From the NCBI RefSeq assembly GCF_003063315.1, contig NZ_NERV01000003.1, forward strand, positions 248,001-312,000: a DNA stretch of 64,000 bases. Reading direction: 5' to 3'. This DNA is from Limnohabitans sp. T6-5. GTDB taxonomy: Bacteria; Pseudomonadota; Gammaproteobacteria; Burkholderiales; Burkholderiaceae_C. The notes beneath the pieces were generated by a model. It saw only the letters and a list, made by a program, of their open reading frames with translations, searched no databases and was not told the origin of the DNA. Shown piece after piece: positions 15,420 to 24,684 of this stretch. Each line of letters opens with the position of its first letter. Positions within the stretch are counted from its first letter, which is position 1. Both the position numbers and the translations under genes were made by a program.

Positions 15420-15779
15420 ATGCTTCTTCGCCGTGTTGTCCGTTGGCGTGCAGCACTGACCCTGTGCCTGGTCGCGGCTTTGCTGTGGGCGCCGATCTGG
15501 GGGCAGTGGCACGGCATCGCGCACCAGATGCAGCAAGCGGTGACGGCCCCCGCCCAGGCGGCACCCTTGTCGGACGCGCAGGACGATGGTCATGCCATCG
15601 GCTCGGCGCTGTGCCAGGTGCTGGACCATCTGGGCCATGCCAGCGCTTTGACTGCATGGCCTGCCCCCTTGAAGCTGGCGCTGTTGCCCGCGTTGGCGCC
15701 TGTGCTGCCGATGCAGGGCGCCTTGGCCGCACCGCCTTGGTGGCCCGCCCAAGCCCGAGCGCCCCCCGTGTGGATGTGA
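15420..15779 (+). CDS. Small exported protein of unknown function upstream of the ZnuD-like receptor
   Basis: A 119-residue protein with a hydrophobic N-terminal segment (residues 8-28, WRAALTLCLVAALLWAPIW) that may be a signal peptide or anchor. Four His (GQWHGIAHQ, DDGHAIG, DHLGHAS) and one Cys within the first 80 residues could bind metal. The arrangement (small Ala/His-rich protein then TonB receptor 75 bp later) resembles DUF2946-like proteins preceding metal receptors. ATG 15420 follows GAGGGG. Function is inferred only from position. Confidence 0.6.
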   Translation: MLLRRVVRWRAALTLCLVAALLWAPIWGQWHGIAHQMQQAVTAPAQAAPLSDAQDDGHAIGSALCQVLDHLGHASALTAWPAPLKLALLPALAPVLPMQGALAAPPWWPAQARAPPVWM

Positions 15780-15854
15780 ACTACTGACCGCTGTCTGCGC
15801 AGCCCGGCATGTCCGGGCGCTGCAGACGAGTTTTCTTGTTTTCCCATTCACACC

Positions 15855-17912
15855 ATGAAGCCCACTTTGAAATTTTCAGCTCTGGCATCCGCCTGCTGGT
15901 GCGCCGCCCTGTCGGCCTCAGCCCAAACCTCTGTTCAAACCTCTGTTCAAACCTCTGTCCAAACCTCTGCCCAGGAAATCGTCATCACCGGCAACCCTTT
16001 GGGGCGTGACCAGACCACCGTGCCCGTCAGCGCCATGGGGCGCAGCGAACTGCTCGAACGCGGACAAGGCACTTTGGGTGAAACCCTGAACGGCCTGCCC
16101 GGCGTGTCCAGCACCTACTTTGGCCCGAACGCGAGCCGTCCCATCATCCGGGGGCTGGACGGCGACCGCATCCGGGTCTTGAGCAACAGCGCATCGAGTG
16201 TGGATGTGTCGGCCTTGAGCTACGACCATGCTGTCCCGATGGATGTGCTGTCCACCGAGCGCATTGAGGTCTTGCGCGGTCCGGCTGCCTTGCAATACGG
16301 CGGCAGCGCCGTGGGCGGCGTGGTCAATGTGATCGACAACCGCATCCCGCGCGAAGCCCTGAGCGGGGTGCTGGGCAAAGCCCAGTTGCAAGCGGGCACG
16401 GGCAATGCTGAGCGCAGCGCAGCGGGGCTGCTGGAGGCTGGCAACGAGCGCTGGGCCGTGCATGTGGACGGTTTCGACCGGCGCACGGGTGATGTGCGCG
16501 TGCCGGTGTCGCTGACTTGTGAGAAACCTGGTTCGCCTGTCAACGCCCGTCGCATCTGCAACTCGGCCAGCCAGTCTCGTGGCGGGGCCATCGGTGCCAG
16601 CACCTTTTGGGACGATGGTTACCTGGGCGCATCGGTCAACACCTACCAAAGCGACTACGGCACGGTGGCCGAAGACCAGGTCACGATCGGCATGAAGACC
16701 ACCCGCTACGCACTCGAAAGCCAGGTGCGCCACTTGCCCGGCGTGTGGGACAGCCTCAAGGCGCGTGTGAGCCACACCAACTACCAGCACACCGAGTTTG
16801 ACAACGGCACCCCCGGCACGGTGTTTGCCAACCAGGGGCAAGACCTGCGTGTCGAGGCGCGCCACCGTCCGCTGGCCGGTTGGCAGGGCGTGCTGGGCGG
16901 GCAGGTTGAATCGAGTCGGTTTTCTGCGGTGGGGGACGAGGCGTTTGCCCCGTTCAGCCGCACGCGCAGCCAGGCGCTGTTTGTGCACGAAGAATTGCCC
17001 ACCGCCTGGGGGCAGTTCAATGCCGGTGCGCGCTGGGAGTCGGTGCGGGTGGCGTCTTTGGGCAACCCCGATCAGGGGCGCTTTGAAGTGGGCGAACGGC
17101 AGTTCACGCCTTTCAGCTTGGCCGCTGGCGCAGCCTTCAAACTGTCGCCCACCTGGGGCTTGACCGGCAACGCCGCCATGACGCAGCGTGCCCCCAAAGA
17201 CTACGAGCTCTTTGCCAACGGCCCGCACCTGGCCACCCACGCCTGGGAGGTGGGCCACAGTGCCTTGGGTCTGGAAAAGTCCCGCAGCATGGACCTGGGG
17301 CTGAACTGGAAGTCTGGCCCCAACCGCCTGGCACTGACCGCCTTTGCCAGCCAGTTTGCCAATTACATCGGCTTGATGGGCACGGGTGAATTCAAAAGCA
17401 AGGACGGCCTGCTCGTCTCTCAGAGCGACGCTGGAGCGCTGCCTGTTCAGAATTACCAGGGTGTACCTGCCCGGTTTCAGGGTCTGGAAGCCAACGGCCG
17501 TCAACGCCTGTGGCAGGGCACCGCCACGCTCGATCTGGATTGGCGCGCCGACACCGTGCGCGCCACCAACGAACGCACGGGCGAGCCCTTGCCCCGCATC
17601 TCGCCCTTGCGGCTGGGGGCGACGCTTGCTTATGCCCAAGGCCTCTGGAGCGCCAAGTTGGGTGCTGACCGGTACGCCGCGCAAAACCGCGTGCCCACTG
17701 GCAGCGTGGCCACCGGCGCTTACACCTTGGTCAACGCCAGCGTGTCCTACCGCCAGAAGCTGGACGCCACCGTACTCAACTGGTTTGCGCGCTTGGACAA
17801 CCTCAACGACCAACTGGCCTACAGCGCGACCTCCATCCTCACCAGCACCGCCTTTGGCAAATCGCCCTTGCCAGGCCGCAGCTTCAAACTGGGGGTGCAA
17901 GCCAGCTTCTGA
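15855..17912 (+). CDS. TonB-dependent outer-membrane receptor, ZnuD-like
   Basis: A 685-residue receptor. Residues 1-23 are a signal peptide (ASACWCAALSASA); residues 24-39 are a four-fold QTS(V/A) repeat; the TonB box is EIVITGNPLG. The plug has LNGLPGVSSTYFGPNASRPI and IRGLDGDRIRVLSNS; the barrel contains GPHLATHAWEVGHSALGLEKS, the region I associate with ZnuD-type zinc receptors, and ends in Phe as barrel proteins do. It would import zinc or a metal chelate. No convincing Zur box was found upstream. Metal specificity is inferred. Confidence 0.85.
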   Translation: MKPTLKFSALASACWCAALSASAQTSVQTSVQTSVQTSAQEIVITGNPLGRDQTTVPVSAMGRSELLERGQGTLGETLNGLPGVSSTYFGPNASRPIIRGLDGDRIRVLSNSASSVDVSALSYDHAVPMDVLSTERIEVLRGPAALQYGGSAVGGVVNVIDNRIPREALSGVLGKAQLQAGTGNAERSAAGLLEAGNERWAVHVDGFDRRTGDVRVPVSLTCEKPGSPVNARRICNSASQSRGGAIGASTFWDDGYLGASVNTYQSDYGTVAEDQVTIGMKTTRYALESQVRHLPGVWDSLKARVSHTNYQHTEFDNGTPGTVFANQGQDLRVEARHRPLAGWQGVLGGQVESSRFSAVGDEAFAPFSRTRSQALFVHEELPTAWGQFNAGARWESVRVASLGNPDQGRFEVGERQFTPFSLAAGAAFKLSPTWGLTGNAAMTQRAPKDYELFANGPHLATHAWEVGHSALGLEKSRSMDLGLNWKSGPNRLALTAFASQFANYIGLMGTGEFKSKDGLLVSQSDAGALPVQNYQGVPARFQGLEANGRQRLWQGTATLDLDWRADTVRATNERTGEPLPRISPLRLGATLAYAQGLWSAKLGADRYAAQNRVPTGSVATGAYTLVNASVSYRQKLDATVLNWFARLDNLNDQLAYSATSILTSTAFGKSPLPGRSFKLGVQASF
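15924..15971 (+). repeat. Four 12-bp tandem repeats inside the TonB-receptor gene
   Basis: Units begin at 15924, 15936, 15948 and 15960 with sequence CAAACCTCTGTT; the third ends in TC and the fourth in CC. Each encodes Gln-Thr-Ser-Val (last unit Ala), placed between the signal peptide and the TonB box. Because the unit is 12 bp, copy-number change keeps the frame and alters linker length. Confidence 0.9.
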
Positions 17913-17933
17913 GCAGATCCCGTTGCCCGCATA

Positions 17934-18250
17934 CCTTCTGATCACCGCCATTGCATACCGTGGGCTGCAAGTGCAGCAAGCCCATGTCGGGGTCTTCGAC
18001 CACCGACCTACAGGAGCCGCTATGTAGGTCGGCACTCGAAGAGTCCGACATGCCTTCTGATCTCCGCCAATGCATGCCGTGGCCTGAAAGTGCAGTAAGC
18101 CCATGTCGGGGTCTTCGACCACCGACCTACAGGAGCCGCTATGTAGGTCGGCACTCGAAGAGTCCGACATGCCTTCTGATCACCGCCAATGCATTCCGTG
18201 GCCTAAAAGTGCAGCAAGCCCGCGTCGGGGTCTTCGACCACCGACCTGCA
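17934..18250. repeat. Tandem array of a 119-bp unit with a 70-nt palindromic hairpin, 2.7 copies
   Basis: Units start at 17934, 18053 and 18172 (truncated). Each contains a near-perfect hairpin (17983-18052 and 18102-18171) whose arms read CATGTCGGGGTCTTCGA then CCGACCTACA on the left and TGTAGGTCGG then TCGAAGAGTCCGACATG on the right, with GGAGCCGCTA between. The third copy keeps only the left arm. It lies between the TonB receptor and the AEC permease. The same family occurs at 23584-23652 and 59245-59766. Confidence 0.93.
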
Positions 18251-18297
18251 AAGCCTGTGATGTGCGCACGCACCTTGGCCACGGGATAATCCAGTCC

Positions 18298-19260
18298 ATG
18301 CATCTTGACCTTGATCACCCTGTTCTCTCGTCTCTCTTGCCCGTGGTTTTTCTGATTTTTATTGGCTTTGTCGCAGGTAAGGCCAAGCTGGTGCGTGGTG
18401 AGTCGGTGCGCGATTTATCCAATCTGGTGTTTTTGGTGCTGACCCAGGCCCTGCTGTTTCGCACCATGAGCAGCGTGCACATCGAGCAGCTCGATTTCAA
18501 GCCGGTGGCGCAATATTTCCTGGTGGCCGGGGCCTTGTTTGTGGCCATGCTCTGGGTCTACGGGGGCAACAGCCGGGCCTCGGTGTTGGCGCTGGCCAGC
18601 ATTTTCAGCAACACCTTGATGATCGGCGTGCCGCTTGTGGGGCTGGCGTACGGGCAGGAGGGCCAGGTGCTGCTGTTCACCCTGATCTCTTTGCATGCTT
18701 TGGTATTGCTCAGTGCCGCCACTTTGGTGCTGGAGTTGCAAGTCGCCCACGAACACGCGGCTTTGTCGGGGGAGCGACGTCCCATCTGGCGCACGGTGGC
18801 GTCGGCCATTCGCAACGCCATCATCCATCCTGTGCCCCTGCCCATTTTGGTGGGGCTGCTCTATGCCCAAACCGGCTGGGGTTTGCACCCCGTGGTGGAG
18901 CGGCCACTGGCTTTGCTGGGCAGCGCGTTTGGACCCGTGGCCCTGGTCTTGGTCGGCATCACGCTGGCACTCACATCCCTTGGCCAGCAGCTGTCGTTGG
19001 CATTTCGCCTGTCCTTGGTCAAAACCGTGGTTCATCCGGTGCTGATGGGGAGCGTGGGCTGGTGGTTGGGGCTGCGCGGCCTGCACTTGGCCGTCATGAC
19101 AGTCGCTGCCGCCTTGCCCATCGGCGCCAATGTGTTTTTGTTCTCGCAGCGTTACCGCAAAGAAGAAGATGCCGTGACCGCCGGTGTAGCGGTGTCAACG
19201 GCCATGGCCTTGGTCAGCGTCTCGGTGGTCATGGCGGTGCTGCCCTTGTTGCCTGTCTGA
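18298..19260 (+). CDS. AEC (auxin efflux carrier) family permease
   Basis: A 320-residue inner-membrane protein with about ten hydrophobic segments. Family features are the first helix with LPVVFLIFIGFVAGKAKLV, SNLVFLVLTQALLFRTMSSV, FSNTLMIGVPLVGLAYG and AAALPIGANVFLFSQRYRKE. AEC carriers move organic anions such as malate or malonate. The start is ATG 18298; longer frames run back into the hairpin array. The upstream repeat array may insulate it from the receptor gene. Confidence 0.88.
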   Translation: MHLDLDHPVLSSLLPVVFLIFIGFVAGKAKLVRGESVRDLSNLVFLVLTQALLFRTMSSVHIEQLDFKPVAQYFLVAGALFVAMLWVYGGNSRASVLALASIFSNTLMIGVPLVGLAYGQEGQVLLFTLISLHALVLLSAATLVLELQVAHEHAALSGERRPIWRTVASAIRNAIIHPVPLPILVGLLYAQTGWGLHPVVERPLALLGSAFGPVALVLVGITLALTSLGQQLSLAFRLSLVKTVVHPVLMGSVGWWLGLRGLHLAVMTVAAALPIGANVFLFSQRYRKEEDAVTAGVAVSTAMALVSVSVVMAVLPLLPV

Positions 19261-19273
19261 ACGGGTAGGGTGT

Positions 19274-19906
19274 TTAAGGTGCCAGTCGCTCACGCAACCA
19301 CTGATCGCCATCCTGTGTGTAACGCAGCCGGTCATGCAGACGGCTTTTGCGGCCTTGCCAAAATTGCCAGCTGTCGGGCACCAGACGGTAGCCGCCCCAG
19401 TGCGGTGGGCGAGGGGGTTTGAGCATGAACTGCGCGGCGTATTTGGCGGCGTTGGTTACCAGCACGGTGCGGCCTTCAATCACCTGGCTTTGCGGCGACG
19501 CCCAGGCGCCGATGCGTGAATCGAGCGGGCGGCTGTGGAAGTAGGCATCGCTTTCTTCGTCTGAGACTTTTTCGACCCGGCCTTCGATGCGCACCACACG
19601 TTCGAGTTCAACCCAATGGAACTGCAACGCAGCAAACGGGTTTCCCGCCAGTTCCTGGCCTTTTTGGCTGGCGTAGTTGGTGTACCAGACGATGCCGCGT
19701 GCGTCGTAGCCCTTGATCAGCACCACCCGTGTGCTGGGGCGCAGGTTGCTGGCCACGGTGGCCAGCGTCATGGCGTTCGGCTCGGGCACTTCAGCGGCGA
19801 TGGCTTCTAGCAGCCATTGCTCAAACTGCTTGAGTGGGTCAGCGTGGGAGGCGTTTTCGTTGAGCTCGGCTTTTTCGTAGCTCTTGCGCAGGTCGGCGAT
19901 GTTCAT
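19274..19906 (-). CDS. pdxH: Pyridoxamine 5'-phosphate oxidase
   Basis: A 210-residue FMN enzyme making pyridoxal 5'-phosphate. Typical segments are [34 protein letters not shown] then [39 protein letters not shown] and the C-terminal [20 protein letters not shown] ending in RLAP. Length matches the family. It is convergent with the AEC permease 14 bp away and probably monocistronic. Confidence 0.96.
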   Translation of the reverse strand: MNIADLRKSYEKAELNENASHADPLKQFEQWLLEAIAAEVPEPNAMTLATVASNLRPSTRVVLIKGYDARGIVWYTNYASQKGQELAGNPFAALQFHWVELERVVRIEGRVEKVSDEESDAYFHSRPLDSRIGAWASPQSQVIEGRTVLVTNAAKYAAQFMLKPPRPPHWGGYRLVPDSWQFWQGRKSRLHDRLRYTQDGDQWLRERLAP

Positions 19907-19969
19907 GGTGCAAGTATAGGCAGCGGTTTGGGCGCCACTTTGTCTCAGGTCAGCCAGCGCCGCAAAACA

Positions 19970-20587
19970 TCATTCGGCATGGCGCAACAAGGCGGCCAGC
20001 GCCCGGTCTTCGATGCCGTGAGCCTGCAAGCTGCGGTAGGTCTGCAAGGCATAGTCCAGCGTGGTGCCAAAGCGTCCGCGGGCTTGCTGAAAGATTTGCC
20101 GGTAAGTGTCTGCGGTCAGGTCACCGGTGAAGCTGGGGCTGCTGCGGGGCAATGTGAAGGCCAGCGCTTTGACGGGGCCCTTGGGCGTTGCGCAAGGCAG
20201 CCAGTTGGGTGTGTAAACGTCCATGGGCATTTCTCTGGCCCACAGCCGGGTCAGTACCTCGTCGGCCTGGTCTTTGGCGATGCGGTAAACCACCCCCTTG
20301 CAGCTGCCGCCGGGCAGCAGGGCAAACACCAGGCCCGGACATTGCGGGCTGCCCCGGTTCACTCGACTCCACATTTTGAGGGCGCGGTGCCAGCCCCAGA
20401 CCTGCGTGCGGTGCTGTTCAACGGCCTCAAATTCGGGGCGCCACAACAGAGAGGCGTAGCCAAACACCCACAAGTCGTGGCCCATGGCGCATTGGGCACG
20501 AAAGCGCTTCAGCAAGCCACTTTGAAATACCGCAGCCTCTGGCTGGGTGGGCAGGCCGGTTTCGGCTTGGGTGAAGCTGTCAGTCAT
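19970..20587 (-). CDS. ChaC-like gamma-glutamylcyclotransferase
   Basis: A 205-residue protein. The family motif WVFGYASLLWRPEF (about residues 40-53) binds the gamma-glutamyl group; SRVNRGSPQCPGLVFALLPG and GVVYRI follow. ChaC enzymes cleave glutathione to 5-oxoproline and Cys-Gly. ATG 20587 (MTDSFTQ) is preferred over an upstream TTG. It is divergent from a small membrane-protein gene 51 bp away. Confidence 0.9.
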   Translation of the reverse strand: MTDSFTQAETGLPTQPEAAVFQSGLLKRFRAQCAMGHDLWVFGYASLLWRPEFEAVEQHRTQVWGWHRALKMWSRVNRGSPQCPGLVFALLPGGSCKGVVYRIAKDQADEVLTRLWAREMPMDVYTPNWLPCATPKGPVKALAFTLPRSSPSFTGDLTADTYRQIFQQARGRFGTTLDYALQTYRSLQAHGIEDRALAALLRHAE

Positions 20588-20638
20588 GTGCAACAAGGCC
20601 CCATTACAATCTCGCCACTATTTTCGGAGAAAACACAC

Positions 20639-20860
20639 ATGTCGACCCCTCAAGATGACAATCAACCCGTAGTTTGGGCCGTTTTGGTGGCCGTGATCGT
20701 GCTGGCCGTGGGCCTGGCCATTGGTTTCGGTATTGCCAAGAGCAAAAAAGTCAAAGTAATAGCACCTGTGGCGGCTGCTGTAGCACCTGCCGAGGCCGCC
20801 TCGGAAGCAGCATCTGCTGCGCCAGCCGCTTCTGAAGCTGCACACGCTGAGCACAAGTAA
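20639..20860 (+). CDS. Small single-pass membrane protein with Ala/Glu-rich tail
   Basis: A 73-residue protein: polar N-terminus (STPQDDNQPV), one membrane helix (VWAVLVAVIVLAVGLAIGFGI, residues about 12-32), a Lys patch (KSKKVKV), then an Ala/Glu/Pro-rich low-complexity tail ending HAEHK. GGAGA upstream supports ATG 20639, and a rho-independent terminator follows 22 bp after the stop, so it is an independent transcription unit. Function unknown. Confidence 0.7.
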   Translation: MSTPQDDNQPVVWAVLVAVIVLAVGLAIGFGIAKSKKVKVIAPVAAAVAPAEAASEAASAAPAASEAAHAEHK

Positions 20861-20882
20861 GCACCTTTGCCGTGGCTTGCCC

Positions 20883-20905
20883 AACCCGCTTAGGCGGTTT
20901 TTTTT
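20883..20905 (+). terminator. Rho-independent terminator after the small membrane-protein gene
   Basis: CCGC-TTAG-GCGG (20886-20897), flanked by AA and TT, is followed by eight T residues (20898-20905), 22 bp after the upstream stop codon. It separates that gene from the edd promoter. Confidence 0.8.
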
Positions 20906-20943
20906 GCGCCTGTCAGCGACCGGTTGCGACTTGTACCCCATCT

Positions 20944-20983
20944 GTAACCGATCAAACGGTATAAACGGCCAGAACACGGTTAC
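20944..20983. promoter_or_regulatory. Inverted repeat GTAACCG/CGGTTAC in the edd promoter region
   Basis: GTAACCG at 20944-20950 faces CGGTTAC at 20977-20983 with a 26-bp spacer containing a TATAAA (20960-20965) that could be a -10 element. It may be a second operator or a looped site beside the HexR-like palindrome at 20993. Purely sequence-based. Confidence 0.3.
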
Positions 20984-20992
20984 CATCGGTGA

Positions 20993-21007
20993 TGTAATTT
21001 TGTTACA
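20993..21007. promoter_or_regulatory. HexR-like operator in front of edd
   Basis: TGTAATTTTGTTACA is a 15-bp palindrome (TGTAA-N5-TTACA) ending 20 bp before the edd ATG. HexR, an RpiR-family sensor of KDPG, binds sites of the form TGTAATTAAATTACA in proteobacteria and controls edd-eda. The close match and location support this assignment; the regulator gene itself is not in the window. Confidence 0.65.
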
Positions 21008-21027
21008 AAGCCTTCAGGCCCAAGTTC

Positions 21028-22869
21028 ATGACACTTCATCCGATTTTGGCAGCCGTCACCGCTCGCATCACCGAGCGCAGCCGCCCGACCCGCCAGGCCT
21101 ATTTGCAGCAGGTGGACAGCTACGCCAACCGCGCGGCTGGCGCGCAGCGTCTGGGTTGCGCCAATGTGGCCCATGCTTTTGCAGCGATGCCAGAGGGCGA
21201 CAAAAACCGCGCCACTGCGCTAGACAAGATCCAGGTGGTCGCGCCGCGTGCCCCCAACATCGGCATCGTCAATGCCTACAACGACTTGCTGTCGGCCCAT
21301 GCGCCGCTGCAGCACTACCCCGACCTGATCAAAGACGAGGCCCGTAAGCTGGGTGCCACGGCCCAGGTTGCTGGGGGCGTGCCCGCCATGTGCGACGGCG
21401 TGACCCAGGGCACGCCGGGCATGGAGCTGAGCCTGTTCAGCCGCGACGTGATCGCCATGGCCACGGCCGTGTCGCTGAGCCACGACGTGTTTGACGCCGC
21501 CCTGATGCTGGGCGTGTGCGACAAAATCGTGCCGGGCCTGCTGATTGGCGCCTTGCAGTTTGGCCATTTGCCCACGGTGTTTGTGCCCGCAGGCCCGATG
21601 ACCAGTGGGCTGTCCAACAACGAAAAATCCAAGGTGCGTGAAAAAGCCGCTTTGGGCCATGTCGGCCGGCCCGAACTGCTGGCTGCTGAATCCGCCGCCT
21701 ACCATGCAGAAGGCACCTGCACCTTTTATGGAACGGCCAACAGCAACCAGATGCTGCTTGAAGCCATGGGCCTGCATGTGCCCGGTACGGCCTTTATCAA
21801 CCCGGGTGAAGGCGTGCGCCAGGAACTGACCCGCGAAGCCGCTCGCACCGTTCTGGGCTTGGTCAAAAACAAAAACTTCACGCCCATTGGCCGTTTGGTG
21901 GATGAGCGCTGCATTGTCAACGCCATGGTGGCCTTGCTGGCCACGGGCGGCTCGACCAATCATCTGATCCATTGGGTGGCCGTGGCCCGCGCCGCAGGCA
22001 TTGTGATCGATTGGGATGATTTTTCAGCTTTGTCCGACGTGGTGCCTTTGCTCAGTCGCGTCTACCCCAATGGCAGTGCTGATGTGAACCAGTTCCAGGC
22101 TGCAGGTGGCCCGGGTTATGTGATCCGCGAGTTGCTCAACGCCGGTTTGATGCACGCCGATGTGCTGACGGTGCGTGCCGGTGGCCTGCGTGAATTTACC
22201 CGCATGCCTTCTTTGCAAGATGGGCAATTGGTCTGGAACGACATTGGAGTCAGCAAAGATGATTCCGTGGTGCGCCCCGCATCCAGCCCGTTCAGCGCAT
22301 CGGGTGGTCTCAAGCTCTTGCAGGGCAACCTGGGCCGCAGCGTGATCAAGATCTCTGCGGTGCCCGAAGAACTGCACACCATCGAAGCGCCAGCCCGCGT
22401 GTTCAGCTCGCAAGACGAGTTGCATGCCGCGTTCAAGGCCGGAGAGCTCGACCGTGATGTGGTGTGCGTGGTGCGCTGGCAAGGCCCTCAAGCCAACGGC
22501 ATGCCCGAGCTGCACAAACTCACTCCGCCCCTGGCCGTGCTGCAAGGCAAAGGCTTCAAGGTGGCGCTGGTCACCGATGGCCGCATGAGCGGCGCGTCGG
22601 GCAAGGTGCCTGCCGCCATCCATGTCTCGCCCGAAGCCGCAGCCGGTGGCCCGCTGGCCAAGGTGCAGGACGGTGATGTGATCCGCCTGGACGGCGTGGC
22701 GGGCACCCTGCAAGTGCTGGTGAGCGAGGCCGAATGGGCCGCCCGCCCACTGGCCCAAATGCCCGTCGAGCTGCGCGCCGCCAATGGCGTGGGCATGGGC
22801 CGTGAACTGTTTGCCAACCTGCGCCGCAATGCGCTCAAAGCCGAAGAAGGAGCCTGCACATGGCTGTGA
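21028..22869 (+). CDS. edd: Phosphogluconate dehydratase (Entner-Doudoroff)
   Basis: A 613-residue iron-sulfur dehydratase of the IlvD/Edd family converting 6-phosphogluconate to KDPG. Cluster-binding cysteines are visible in [19 protein letters not shown] and in [11 protein letters not shown]; other signatures are [10 protein letters not shown] and [20 protein letters not shown]. Length fits Edd rather than IlvD. It overlaps eda by 10 bp. A HexR-like palindrome sits just upstream. It supplies the pathway into which gluconate from the 49-58 kb region can flow. Confidence 0.96.
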   Translation: MTLHPILAAVTARITERSRPTRQAYLQQVDSYANRAAGAQRLGCANVAHAFAAMPEGDKNRATALDKIQVVAPRAPNIGIVNAYNDLLSAHAPLQHYPDLIKDEARKLGATAQVAGGVPAMCDGVTQGTPGMELSLFSRDVIAMATAVSLSHDVFDAALMLGVCDKIVPGLLIGALQFGHLPTVFVPAGPMTSGLSNNEKSKVREKAALGHVGRPELLAAESAAYHAEGTCTFYGTANSNQMLLEAMGLHVPGTAFINPGEGVRQELTREAARTVLGLVKNKNFTPIGRLVDERCIVNAMVALLATGGSTNHLIHWVAVARAAGIVIDWDDFSALSDVVPLLSRVYPNGSADVNQFQAAGGPGYVIRELLNAGLMHADVLTVRAGGLREFTRMPSLQDGQLVWNDIGVSKDDSVVRPASSPFSASGGLKLLQGNLGRSVIKISAVPEELHTIEAPARVFSSQDELHAAFKAGELDRDVVCVVRWQGPQANGMPELHKLTPPLAVLQGKGFKVALVTDGRMSGASGKVPAAIHVSPEAAAGGPLAKVQDGDVIRLDGVAGTLQVLVSEAEWAARPLAQMPVELRAANGVGMGRELFANLRRNALKAEEGACTWL

Positions 22870-23495
22870 ATTTCTCTGCCCTGCAAGTGATGCAGGACGC
22901 CCCCGTGATCCCCGTGATCGTGCTGAACGATGTGGCGCACGCCGTGCCCATGGCCCGTGCTTTGGTCGCAGGCGGTATCCGCATGCTCGAAGTCACGCTG
23001 CGCACGCCGCAGGCCCTGGCCTGCATGGAAGCCATCGCCAAAGAAGTGCCCGGTGCCGTGGTGGGCGCTGGTACTGTGCGCAGCCCCGCCGATGCGGCCG
23101 CAGCGGCCAAAGCGGGTGCCCGTTTTGCGGTAAGTCCCGGCTACACCAAAACGGTCGGCCAGGCCTGCCGCGACCATGGTTTGTCGCTCTTGCCCGGTGT
23201 GGCCACTGGCAGCGAAATCATGATGGCGCAAGAAGACGGTTACACCGAACTCAAATTCTTCCCCGCCATGCAAGCGGGTGGCCCCGCCATGCTCAAGGCC
23301 TGGAGCGGTCCGTTTTTTGATGTGAAGTTTTGCCCCACGGGTGGCGTGACCCCTGGCAATGCCTTGGAGTTTTTAAGCCTGCCCAACGTGGCTTGTGTAG
23401 GCGGTTCGTGGTTGGTACCCGCCGACGCGCTGGCTCAAGGCGACTGGGCGCGCATTGAAAAGTTGGCGCGCGAGGCGAGTCAGTTGCCCCGTTGA
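22860..23495 (+). CDS. eda: KDPG aldolase (Entner-Doudoroff)
   Basis: A 211-residue class I aldolase splitting KDPG into pyruvate and glyceraldehyde-3-phosphate. The active-site Glu is in [10 protein letters not shown] and the Schiff-base Lys in [24 protein letters not shown] and [17 protein letters not shown] bind phosphate. AAGGAG precedes ATG 22860, which lies inside the end of edd, giving translational coupling. Confidence 0.96.
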   Translation: MAVNFSALQVMQDAPVIPVIVLNDVAHAVPMARALVAGGIRMLEVTLRTPQALACMEAIAKEVPGAVVGAGTVRSPADAAAAAKAGARFAVSPGYTKTVGQACRDHGLSLLPGVATGSEIMMAQEDGYTELKFFPAMQAGGPAMLKAWSGPFFDVKFCPTGGVTPGNALEFLSLPNVACVGGSWLVPADALAQGDWARIEKLAREASQLPR

Positions 23496-23505
23496 TGGTG
23501 TGCGG

Positions 23506-23525
23506 GTCAGAGCTTCAGCTCTGAC
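23506..23525 (+). terminator. Stem-loop after eda, possible terminator
   Basis: GTCAGAGC-TTCA-GCTCTGAC forms a perfect 8-bp stem with a 4-nt loop, 11 bp after the eda stop. No T-run follows, so it may act as an mRNA 3' end protector or a weak terminator. Confidence 0.4.
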
Positions 23526-23583
23526 GGATGTCCTGGGATTGCTGCACCCGCAGTCCCGGTATTCATTGATGGTGATCGAAAGT

Positions 23584-23652
23584 CATGTCGGACTCTGTGA
23601 GTGCCGAACTGCGAGTTGGTTATGCAGGTCGGTGGTCGAAGACTCCGACATG
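23584..23652. repeat. Single inverted-orientation copy of the 70-nt hairpin repeat
   Basis: Arms CATGTCGGACTCT and GAGTGCCGA on the left, GGTCGGTGGTCGAAGA and CTCCGACATG on the right, match the reverse complement of the hairpin at 17983-18052 with a degenerate middle. A partial CACCGACCTGCAC follows near 23673. It lies between eda and gloA, which are convergent. Confidence 0.85.
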
Positions 23653-23685
23653 GATTTGCTGGGCCTTCAGCACCGACCTGCACAT

Positions 23686-24096
23686 TCAGCGCAAACCTTG
23701 GCCTGCTGCGTACTCGGCCCGTTGAATCAACTCGACTTTGTAGCCGTCGGGGTCGGTCACAAAAGCAATCACCGTGGTGCCGCCTTTGACCGGGCCCGCT
23801 TCACGGGTGACTTGGCCGCCAGCGCCCTTGATCTTTTCGCAAGCCGCATAGGCATCGGGCACGCCCAGCGCGATGTGGCCGTAAGCCGTACCCATTTCGT
23901 AGGTCTCGACGCCCCAGTTGTAGGTCAGCTCCAGCTCGGCATGGTCGGGGTTGTTGCCATAGCCCACAAAGGCCAGCGAGTATTTGTACTCGGGGTTTTC
24001 CGAGGTGCGCAGCAGTTTCATGCCCAGCACCTGGGTGTAGAAGTCGATGGAGCGTTGAAGATTGCCAACGCGCAGCATGGTGTGTAGAAGTCTCAT
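23686..24096 (-). CDS. gloA: Lactoylglutathione lyase (glyoxalase I)
   Basis: A 136-residue single-domain glyoxalase I. Segments [20 protein letters not shown] then [29 protein letters not shown] and YGHIALGV hold the metal ligands His5, Glu56, His74 and the C-terminal Glu in [11 protein letters not shown]. It detoxifies methylglyoxal with glutathione. It overlaps the thioesterase gene by 4 bp (ATGA), so both are co-transcribed. Confidence 0.95.
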   Translation of the reverse strand: MRLLHTMLRVGNLQRSIDFYTQVLGMKLLRTSENPEYKYSLAFVGYGNNPDHAELELTYNWGVETYEMGTAYGHIALGVPDAYAACEKIKGAGGQVTREAGPVKGGTTVIAFVTDPDGYKVELIQRAEYAAGQGLR

Positions 24097-24647
24097 GATT
24101 TGGATTGTGTGGGCATTTCAAAAACCAGGCAGGCCGTGCTGGCATGGGCGTAGAGGGTGCCGTCGGGGCCGACCAGGCGGGCCTCGGCGGTGGCCAGTTG
24201 GCGGCCGCAGTGCACCACCTGGCCAATGGCCCGCACGCGCTGCACTTTGGGGGTGAGGGCCTTGACCAGCTTCACGCTCAGGTCGGCAGTGGTGTAGCCG
24301 CGGCCCGGCGGCATCATGGTGTGCACCGCGCAGCCCAGGGCCGAGTCGAGCAGGGTGGCAAACCAGCCGCCATGCACCGTGCCCAGTGGGTTCATGTGTT
24401 GCAGGCCGGGCGCCCCTTGAAAAATGGCCTGTCCCGCGCTGACTTCGATCAGCAAAAAGTCCAGTGTTTTGGCAATGCTGGCATAGGGCAGCTCGCCGCT
24501 GAGCAGGCCTTGCATGACTTCCAGACCCGTTTTGCCCGCCACTTGGTCGGGTCGGGCCACGCCGGGGCCAGCGCCTGCATTCAGGCGGGTTCGTATTTCT
24601 TGCTCTTGCGCCAGCCAGGTGTTGAGCAAGTTGGGAGGTGTGTTCAC
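24093..24647 (-). CDS. PaaI-family hotdog thioesterase, GTG start
   Basis: A 184-residue protein with a single hotdog domain: [20 protein letters not shown] (about residues 84-103) is the PaaI/4HBT active-site region, followed by [20 protein letters not shown] and the substrate-tunnel strand [20 protein letters not shown]. It likely hydrolyses an acyl- or aryl-CoA. Translation starts at GTG 24647; no ATG is available upstream in frame. It is coupled to gloA by overlap. Confidence 0.88.
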   Translation of the reverse strand: MNTPPNLLNTWLAQEQEIRTRLNAGAGPGVARPDQVAGKTGLEVMQGLLSGELPYASIAKTLDFLLIEVSAGQAIFQGAPGLQHMNPLGTVHGGWFATLLDSALGCAVHTMMPPGRGYTTADLSVKLVKALTPKVQRVRAIGQVVHCGRQLATAEARLVGPDGTLYAHASTACLVFEMPTQSKS

Positions 24648-24662
24648 AGTCGTATCCAGATC

Positions 24663-24684
24663 AAAAAAAGGGCCTTGCGGCCTG
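24663..24684 (-). terminator. Minus-strand rho-independent terminator without an assigned upstream gene
   Basis: On the minus strand the sequence reads GGCC-GCAA-GGCC followed by CTTTTTTT (plus-strand A-run at 24663-24669). It ends transcription toward decreasing coordinates, yet the next annotated gene on its upstream side (24853) is on the plus strand. It could end an unannotated small RNA between 24690 and 24852 or stop antisense transcription. Confidence 0.5.

Noticed and set aside
14220..15851. Minus-strand frame of 543 codons over the TPM gene, msrA and the small exported protein
   Set aside because: The plus strand encodes MsrA and a TPM protein with clear motifs.
15918..18170. Long minus-strand open frame (about 750 codons) antisense to the TonB receptor
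   Set aside because: It is a shadow of the receptor's GC-rich codon bias; the plus-strand protein has clear domains and a signal peptide.
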